Shown here piece by piece: positions 1 to 7,700 of a stretch of DNA of 8,177 bases. How positions within the stretch are numbered: position 1 is the stretch's first letter; the number at the start of each line of letters is the position of its first letter. The notes beneath the pieces were generated by a model. That model saw only the letters and a list, made by a program, of their open reading frames with translations. It ran no database searches and was not told the origin of the DNA. The stretch comes from Candidatus Cloacimonadota bacterium (GTDB lineage Bacteria > Cloacimonadota > Cloacimonadia > Cloacimonadales > JAFGVF01): the NCBI GenBank assembly GCA_016938155.1, contig JAFGVF010000164.1:1-8177 (forward strand), in the 5' to 3' direction. The position numbers were made by a program, and so were the translations under genes.

Positions 1-998
1 ATATATTATATTGGAATGGGAATTCATGGAACACTATTGAAGCAGGATCTGTCGGCCAGATATTGGGAATTAATGCTTCAGGCCAGCCTTCATGGCATAA
101 TGGTTCAGAGTTATTTAGTCTGGCCGCACCTTCAGTAACCAACCTGGATCCCTCAAACATGACGACAACCTCAACTACTTTAAATGCCGGCGTAAATGCA
201 AATGGATTTTCTACCACGGTACTTTTTGAATATGGGACCACTGAAAGTTATGGGAACACAGTCCCTGCTTCTGAAAGCACAATAACAGGAAGTAGTATAA
301 CCAATGTGAGTGCAGATATTTCCGGATTATCTGCAAATGAAACCTATCATTTCCGGATCGTTGCGACTAATGCTGTCGGGACCAGCAGAACCAGTGACAT
401 GACATTCACCACGGATCCATTATCAATAATTGATTCTTATGGTAATTCCTATGATGTTGTCCGCATAGGCTCTCAGCTTTGGATAACAACAAATCTGAGG
501 ACAACTGAATTTAATGATGGAACAGCTATTCCTTATGTTACAGATGACTTTGCCAGGATTGGATTGACCACGCCCGGTTATTGCTGGTATGATAATAACG
601 AAGCTTTATCGAAAGGTGCTTTATACAATTGGTATGCTGTAAATAATGGCAACCTGTGCCCGGCAGGTTGGCATGTCCCTGATGCGGCTGATTGGAATGT
701 ATTAGGCGAGTATGTCGGCGGACCTGAGATTGCAGGAGAAAAACTGAAAGCAACAAGCGGTTGGGTTTGTACAGGTAATGGAACTGATGAATTTGGTTTT
801 ATTGCCTTACCCAATGGAAACCGCTATGCGAATGACGGCGGTTTCTACAATGGACTGTACTATGGATATTGGTGGGTTTCCGATTCATCCGAAGAAACCG
901 ATGCACTGGCAATTTCCATGTCTGATGGAGACGCTTGGAGTCCGCCTTCAGGATATCCCCAAAAAGATGGCTTTTCCGTCAGATGTATAAAATATTAA
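1..998 (+). CDS. Partial secreted/surface protein: FN3-like plus C-terminal Fib_succ_major domain
   Basis: The 5' end is missing: the frame is open from base 3, so the TTG at 63 is not a credible start, and the stop is TAA at 996-998. About 331 residues are visible. The first ~35 residues carry a YWNG-NSW...GSVGQIL...GQPSWHNG pattern, which I associate with repeat ends of large Bacteroidota surface proteins. An FN3-like domain follows at about 129-416, ending ETYHFRIVATNAVGTS...FTT. The rest (about 424-995) is a Fib_succ_major domain (PF09603/TIGR02145 type) with NDGTAIP, ALYNWYAVNNGNLCPAGWHV and the terminal FSVRCIKY. The family has no established biochemical role; members are exported, often lipid-anchored or surface proteins, so adhesion or cell-surface display is inferred. 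The protein ends directly after the domain with no sorting-signal-like tail. The same domain pair recurs at 6840-7724 in the next gene. Domain assignment is fairly sure; function is unknown. Confidence 0.9.
   Translation, partial: ILYWNGNSWNTIEAGSVGQILGINASGQPSWHNGSELFSLAAPSVTNLDPSNMTTTSTTLNAGVNANGFSTTVLFEYGTTESYGNTVPASESTITGSSITNVSADISGLSANETYHFRIVATNAVGTSRTSDMTFTTDPLSIIDSYGNSYDVVRIGSQLWITTNLRTTEFNDGTAIPYVTDDFARIGLTTPGYCWYDNNEALSKGALYNWYAVNNGNLCPAGWHVPDAADWNVLGEYVGGPEIAGEKLKATSGWVCTGNGTDEFGFIALPNGNRYANDGGFYNGLYYGYWWVSDSSEETDALAISMSDGDAWSPPSGYPQKDGFSVRCIKY
424..995 (+). other. Fib_succ_major domain, copy 1 (C-terminus of the upstream gene)
   Basis: This domain opens with a D-x-x-GN-x-YDVV-IGSQLW-TTNLR segment. 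It continues with the hallmark ALYNWYAV-N-GNLCPAGWHVP block (about 618-681), then a GG...GE-LK segment, GFIALPNG-R, WWVSDSSEE and FSVRC. All parts expected of the TIGR02145 family are present and in order, so the domain looks intact. Two Cys (in NLCPAGW and VRC) are conserved with the second copy at 7149-7724. Confidence 0.85.
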
Positions 999-1059
999 AT
1001 ATTCTTAAAGAAAACCATCAGAAATAGCTTGGAATTTAACCCATTGAAAAGTTGAAGTG

Positions 1060-1077
1060 GATCTGATAAATCAGATC
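1060..1077. repeat. 8-bp inverted repeat (hairpin) downstream of the first gene
   Basis: GATCTGAT-AA-ATCAGATC is a perfect inverted repeat, folding as a 7-bp stem with a TAAA loop, 62 bases after the stop codon. It could be a transcript-end or RNA-stabilising hairpin. No T-run follows it, so a classic intrinsic terminator is not supported. It could also be a protein-binding palindrome. Confidence 0.5.
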
Positions 1078-1100
1078 AGAATTGTGATGAAATTATGGAT

Positions 1101-1181
1101 GACCCATGTTGGCGCAGATTTGAGCAGATTTTCTGCCCCCCGGAAGGCTGCCGGAATATATTTCCAGAGGTAAAAACCTGG
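1101..1181. repeat. Compact repeat-like intergenic patch
   Basis: Within about 80 bases there are direct copies of GCAGATTT (1114-1121 and 1124-1131), a GCAGA-TTT-TCTGC hairpin (1124-1136), CCGG-aaggctg-CCGG, GGAA-tatat-TTCC, and CC-ag-AGGT-AAAA-ACCTGG (1164-1181). It is GC-richer than the surrounding gap. Dense small palindromes of this kind suggest a dispersed intergenic repeat of the sort scattered through Bacteroidota genomes, but a second copy is not present in this window, so this is inference. Confidence 0.35.
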
Positions 1182-1507
1182 TGAACTGACTCAAATCAAG
1201 AAGTTGGTAATCCAATATATAGAATATGTTCACCGAAAAAGAGTCAAAATCATTGCAAAATTTGACGAACCCATTCAATCGGTTGACTAATCCAAATTTT
1301 CAGAAGAACATTGTATTTTGACAGTTTTTATCTTTGATTGAACTCTAATTTCTTAATTATATAACCTGATACCTGGACTACGCAATAGCCTTTTTTGTAA
1401 TAGTACATTTCCATTGGAGCCTATTGAAAATCCATAATAAATAAGCCTTAATCGGTTTTTCCGAAGTTGGCAATGTTTGGCATCCAGATTATGGGAAGAA
1501 AATAGAT

Positions 1508-1531
1508 TCTGTTAGCTGAACAGATCTTTTT
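1508..1531 (+). terminator. Possible weak intrinsic terminator
   Basis: TCTGTT-AGCTG-AACAGA forms a 6-bp stem with a 5-base loop and is followed by TC and then TTTTT. The stem is short and has only two G-C pairs, so stability is doubtful. Its position, 149 bases before the next start and 510 bases after the previous stop, does not clearly match the end of either transcript. It could instead be a leader hairpin of the downstream gene. Confidence 0.2.
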
Positions 1532-1679
1532 GTTAGAGCAAAACAGGCAAATGTGAGTTCAATGAAAATAACAAATAGACTTTTCTTAACTTTTTGAAAA
1601 ACTAAACATTTCTCTATTTATCAAGCGAATTTAAAAATCATATTAAGCCTGGCCTTCACCTATCCCTAAAACCTTTAAG

Positions 1680-1736
1680 ATGAAAACCCTTCTGTCTGCT
1701 TTTAGTTTCTTTTTTTTAAGTTCTTTGGCTGCCTTG
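1680..1736 (+). other. Sec signal peptide of the giant protein
   Basis: The N-terminus has one Lys at position 2, then a hydrophobic core LLSAFSFFFLSSLAAL, with likely cleavage near residues 17-20 (after SLAA or before PQINE). There is no lipobox Cys near the site; the first Cys is residue 25 in NECRVEW and lacks an L-x-G/A-C context. This supports Sec export to the periplasm rather than lipoprotein sorting. Confidence 0.8.
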
Positions 1737-4700
1737 CCACAGATTAACGAATGTAGGGTTGAATGGACAAGAAATGGGCAAGTCCAATATTATCATGTTT
1801 ATGCAGGTCAGACTTATGCCATTGAAAGAGACCCTGGAACTGCCGTCTCCTTTTCGGTCTGGCCAACCTCAACTGCACCATCTCCAAGGATATATTATCT
1901 TGTTGATTGGACAAACGGTATCAATGTAAATAGTGGATCAACCACTCAAGGATATTGGTACTTTGAAAATAATGTCGGATCTGCCGCAACAGAAGTATGG
2001 CTGTACATAAATTCAACTGCGACCGGGTTGATTAAAATATCTGTTAATAATTACGTTCCTCCTTTACCTGATTTGACTGTTACATCAATTACTTTTGACG
2101 GGACTACGCAATTAGGTAACTATCAGTCAGGTGAAACAGTAGATATTTCTTGCAGGGTTGATAATAATGGAAGCGGAACTGCAGGAACCAGTTATCTGGG
2201 GATATATCTGGGTAATTCACCGACAGACTTTTCAAACAGGATTGCCTCAAAATCAGTGATGTCGCTTACAGGTCTTCATGGCGTATATATTGATCATAGT
2301 TATACTTTTCTGGATGGAGATATTGGAACAAAATATTTTTTATTTCGGGCTGACCGGACAAACGTTGTTACTGAAAGTTTTGAAGAAAACAATACAGCTT
2401 ATCGGGGATCATTCAACATAACGGGGGTTCCGTTAAATATTACAGTTAATCAGCCTTCCGCCGATGTTCAGGTGGCACAAGGTCAACCTGTAAATGTTAC
2501 CTGGACAGGGACAGGATCCGGAGCAACAGTAAACCTTCGCCGGGATAACGATAACATATGGGAAAATGCTACGGGGGAAGCTTGGATAGAGTACTTCCTG
2601 CCAATTACAGGATCTTATTCATGGGATACCAAAGATGTGCCCCCCGGGACATATTATATTGCCGCAACTTTAAATAGCACATCAGAATCTGACTATGATT
2701 ATGCCAGTGGGAGAGTTATTGTAAATCCTCTAACCGCCAGTCTGGAAATCGCCGTAAAAAACATTGATGGAAACGGATCACCTTTACCGGGGGATGAAGG
2801 TCGCGTAAGATTATTCAACAGCAGCGGAATTCAGATAGGGTCTGAATTATCCACCAATGAAGAGGGGATAGTTATTTTCAATAATATTCCAGTTGGCGAT
2901 GGTTATTACTACGAGGTTTATCATGATCCTGTCGAACCTCCTACTCCCTTCGGACGCGAGTACTGGGGAAAAAGAACTAATTTATCGATTACACAAACCG
3001 GTGTTATCGAATCATTTATCCGTGATCAGCCATACGGTGATTTAATTCAGGTATGGAATGGTGATGAAAATGTTACAGGCCAGACAGTTCAGGCAGGTAC
3101 GCCCCTTACAATAAGATATGCAATGTACAATCCCAAGAATGAAGATCAATATGCTAAAGGAAATGTTTTGCTTGACAGGGATATTACTTCCCCATATGAC
3201 CTTTCTGTCTGGGGAAGCGAAAGGATCTTAATTCCCGCTAATAGTTCAGCAGTTCAGGAGATGAGTTTCACTCCCGAGTATGCCGGTACGTATTATGCAG
3301 CCGGTGGAGTAGATATATCTATAACTGGAGACGTAATATATACTGATGGAGGGAAATGGGGTTTAGAACCACTTGTTAAAGTAGCTGTTTCATTACCTGA
3401 TGGGATTGTGAATTATTACGCATTACTGGTAGGCAGTTGTTATGATTTTGACTATTCGTGGGTAAAAACAACCGTTTCCAACGATGTTAGCAAACTAAAG
3501 GAGATTTTGGTAAATCATGGCGTTGACTGGGATGAAAATAATATTGAAACTTTGGTGCTGAATGAGGTTAGTAAGAGTTCAATAAAAAGTGCAATTACAA
3601 GATTTCAAGATCGAATAGATGGAGATGATGTTTTTATGTTCTACTATGTAGGTCATGGGTCAGAGTTAGATGGTCTGACTCTTTTTAGTTATGAAGATTA
3701 TAGTCCAGCAGAGATAGATGATGATTTTGGTAATTTACTACCTGATGGAACTAAACTTATCATGTTTATTAATTCATGCCATTCAGGCTATTTTGTAGAC
3801 TACTTTTCTTTAAATGGAAGACAAAATATAGGAATAATTTCATCTTCAAGAAGGGACGAAGTGACAGATGTTTATTATTTTGATATTCCTTTATGGGGAA
3901 TAACATTATTTGGGTATAATATGATTACATCAGTTGAAGGAGAAGGCGACACTAATGATGATAGAGAAGTTACTATGGACGAAATATTTGATTATGTTTA
4001 TCCTAGAACACTAATTGGTTCGGTTCAACCAATAGATCTAAATTTTTCTTTATCACATCCACAGAAATATTTTGCAGAGGGTATCACAAACCTTCCAATT
4101 ACAAGAGAGTCAGCTCCTAATACTACACTACCGACTATTACCCTTAGTTCCCCCTCTGCCGATATCTCAGTTCCTATAGGCCAGACGATTTCGATTACTT
4201 GGGGGGACAATGATGAAGATGATAATGCATATATATCGATTGCTTTAGATCCAGATTTAGTTGATGCCCCATGGACAATTGGTGAACACAAATGGCTGGC
4301 TGGTGATGCATTAATGATACCTGAAGACCCAGAAGGTTTGGGAGATAGCTACCTGTGGAACACAACTGGAACAACACCAGGTACATATATTATATGGGTT
4401 ATGATATATGATGGACACAATGCTCCTCGTTTTTCACGAGCTTTTGGTAAAGTAACAATACTTGGAGATGCTAATCCTAAGATTATTTACAATTCACTTT
4501 CTAACTCGTGGATGAATTCGGATAAATTTTTAGATATTGATTTTTCCGGGGATTTAGGTTTAAATAATATTTTTTATCAACTGAATAGTAATGATGATTC
4601 CAATCCTGCTTACTGGCATCTGTTAACAAGTGATGGCAGTACTATTTTGGCCGAATCACAAAACAATCAAGGAACGTTTCTTACAACTGACTGGAAAATT

Positions 4701-7700
4701 AGCATTGAAGACTGGAACAATCTCACTTTCAATCCTCAGAATGGAGGCAAACATTACATTTATTTTAAGGTAACAGATGATGCCGGTAATGAATACATAA
4801 CGCCTGATCAGGCATCAGCTTTCGAATTCGGGAAGGATGATGTTCCACCAAATGTATCCTTCAACACTCCAATTGAGGGTGAATCCTTTAGTTCGAATCA
4901 GGTAACAGTAAATTGGTCAGCTGATGACAACGTCGTTGGATTGACTTTAAGCGGACTCGACTTCATTTACATTTCACTGGATGATGCGAATAACTTCATG
5001 CAGCTTCCGGATGATGTCAGAAGCTATACATTTGACGAACTCCAGAGCGGATCTCATACTGTTTATCTGAAGGCTACTGATATAGCAGGAAATGAGTCAA
5101 CATTAAAAGAACTGCATTTCTCTGTAAATGTTCAATCCGTGATTGAACGTACCTCCGGGAACAACCAGAGCGGATTGGTCAGTTCAGCATTGTCTCAACC
5201 TTTTGTGGTAAGTGTAGAGGACGCATTGGGAAACGATATTGAGGGGGTTGAAGTAAGCTTTGAGATTGTTTCTGTCCCTTCGGGAGCAACAGGGCAAAGC
5301 CTGAGCACAACTTTCACCACAACTAATTCAAGCGGTCAAGCAGGCACCATACTTACACTGGGTAACCTCCCGGGTCAATATGTTGTAAGTGCTTCATCTG
5401 AAGGCTTGTCAGGAAGCCCTGTTGCATTCACTGCAACAGCTGTCTCAAACCCGGTTATCCCTGTCCTGACTACTTCTGCAATAAGTACTTTAACTTCCAC
5501 ATCCGCAGTTAGCGGAGGAATAGTTACTTCAGACGGAGGTTCTCCGATTACATCCAAAGGAGTTTGCTGGAGCACATCTCCTGAACCGACTATAAATGAC
5601 TTTATTACCACTGACGGATCAGGCCCGGACGGATTTACGAGCAATCTTACGGATTTGACCCCGGAGACGACATACCATGTAAGGGCTTACGCTATAAACA
5701 GCGAAGGGCCTGGTTATGGGAATGATATAGTGTTTACTACAGCGTCGATCTCTACATACGACTACGAGATAAAGTTCGATATCTTAAATGCATCTGGTTG
5801 GTTTGGAGGAGATGATCGTTCCGATAGTGGACCCAGGGATATTGGCAATGGACAAAGTGTTTACATCGATTCGGATATTGTTCTAAAACAATTCTCCTTC
5901 TACTTTACAAATATGTTTGATTATAATGAAAATCCTGAATTCATTGGGCATGAAGTAACGTTAGTATTAAATATCCGAAATTCAGATGGTATAATTATCT
6001 CCACTCATCAGGCAATAGTTCCTGCTTCATTCAGTGGAGGATGGATAACATGGTCAGATATAGATCTTAACGTTTTAGCTCAAAGCACTTTGATTTTCAC
6101 ATGTTATCAGGTAGGTGCATACGATTCGTTTCAATATTGTAACGGAATTGGATCAGATGCAGATGCAGGCTATGGCGGTGGTATTCGTTATACTAAAGAA
6201 GGTACCGGAGATTCCGACATGGAAATCTGGACAGGTTGGGAGGAGCATCCATGGGATTCGGATTTTTGGCTGCAGGGTGCGAAAATATCATGCATTCTAC
6301 CTATCCTGCAAGTAGGAAATATTATACAGCCAGATTGTAATACAGGAACAGGCAGTTTAGTCCTAAATAACCTTCCTTCTACGGATAATTGGACTATAAT
6401 ACAAGAACCTGGATTAATATATTATTCCAATACCGGTGTTAGCTATACTATTACTGATCTTAACCCTGGGAGCTATACCTTTACTGTTACAAATGAATCC
6501 GGATGTTTTTCACCTCCATCTGAAATCGTGACAATAAATCCTCAGCCTGAAATTCCACATATTGGCAATCAGACACTTACTATTATATCAGGCGACACTT
6601 TTAACAATATTCCACCGGAGGCAACACCGGGAACTACTTACATTTGGACGAGTCCAACCTATATTGGTGAACTTGAAGGAGGCAGTGAACAACTTATTCC
6701 ACAGGCTAGTATAAGCGGAAATCTGTCTATTATTTCAGGTATTGAAATTTGCACTGCAACTTATCTTGTAACACCCATATCTGCTGCATCCTGCCCTGGT
6801 CAGCCCTTTACATTAACTATTAACGTAGAACCCAGAATTATTGCCTTGGCAATACTGTCGACAAACTCTGCATTCCCATTGACTCCGACTTCAGCAACAG
6901 TCATGGTTACAGTAGAAGATGAGGGAAGATCGCCTGTTACTTCAAGGGGTGTCTGCTGGAACACAAACCCTGAACCGGATATTGACTTTTCAGCCAGGAC
7001 TATCGATGGGGAGGGTGTCGGACCTTTTTCAAGTTCAATAACCGGCCTTGATGCCGGCACAACATATTATGTACGGGCATATGCAACAAATAGTTACGGG
7101 ACCAGCTATGGGAATGAGGTTAGTTTTAAAACCTACAATGCTGATGCAATCCAGGACATTGATGGTAACTTTTATGACATTGTAAATATTGGCTCACGAA
7201 CCTGGATGACGAGTAATTTAAGAGTGACAAGGTTCAATGATGGAACAGAGATTGACAACATAACGACCGATTGGTGGGATGTCAACACTCCAGCTTATAT
7301 CTGGTACAATAATGCTCCTACAGTTTATAAAGACACCTATGGAGCATTGTACAATTGGTATGCAGTGAATTCAGGTAATCTTTGCCCGGCTGGATGGCAT
7401 GTTTCTACTTCGGCTGAATGGATGACATTTTATGACCTGTTTGGAGGATATGATCTTGCTGGTGGTGCTCTCAAAGAAACAGGAACTGAGCATTGGGAGG
7501 ATCCAAATACCGGCGCGACAAATATTAGTGCTTTTAGTGCACTGCCTGGGGGATACAGACCTCCTGACTCATTTGCGGGATTGGGAACGCATGGTTTTTG
7601 GTGGACTCCTGAAGAAAATGAAAATACTCTTTTTGGAGTTGCATGGGGTCTATTAAATGATAATAGTGGTTTAAACCAAACAGGGACAGAAAAGCGATTT

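Larger units (their letters stand above)
999..1679. other. 681-base intergenic region without a credible gene
   Basis: No + strand reading frame here looks coding. The longest minus-strand frame (1093-1278) overlaps a repeat-like patch and has no family signature. The region holds an inverted repeat at 1060-1077, a compact direct/inverted repeat patch at about 1101-1181, a small TCGG-T5-CCGA hairpin at 1452-1464, and a weak hairpin plus T-run at 1508-1531. From about 1190 it is AT-rich. I see no tRNA, riboswitch or strong promoter. The gap is long for an operon junction and suggests separate transcription of the two genes. Confidence 0.6.

Noticed and set aside
1..128. Phage tail-fibre origin for the WNG...W segment
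   Set aside because: Such segments do occur in tail fibres, but the fused FN3 and Fib_succ_major domains and the neighbour fit a cellular surface protein; no phage genes are nearby.
538..990. Antisense and alternative-frame open stretches within the first gene
   Set aside because: The + strand frame here encodes a clear Fib_succ_major domain; the other frames are shadows of it.
1093..1278. 61-codon minus-strand frame in the intergenic gap
   Set aside because: It has no signal, domain or ribosome-binding support, its C-terminal half lies on the palindromic repeat-like patch, and its residues look like a translated repeat.
1329..1336. TATCTTTG, matching the Bacteroidota -7 promoter motif TAnnTTTG
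   Set aside because: No properly spaced TTTG -33 element was found, and it is 344 bases before the start codon; a chance match in AT-rich DNA is likely.
999..1679. Remnant pseudogene, tRNA or insertion sequence in the gap
   Set aside because: No cloverleaf, no transposase-like residues, no terminal inverted repeats or target duplications could be found by reading both strands.
3408..4019. Gingipain (C25) identity for the peptidase domain
   Set aside because: The GHG...NSCHSG signature, spacing and size fit C14/metacaspase-like enzymes better than C25, although both belong to clan CD.
4025..7060. Minus-strand and off-frame open stretches (about 4025-4386, 5375-5644, 6115-6315, 6800-7060; also 7432-7656)
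   Set aside because: All lie within the continuous frame of the giant gene, which has recognisable domains throughout.
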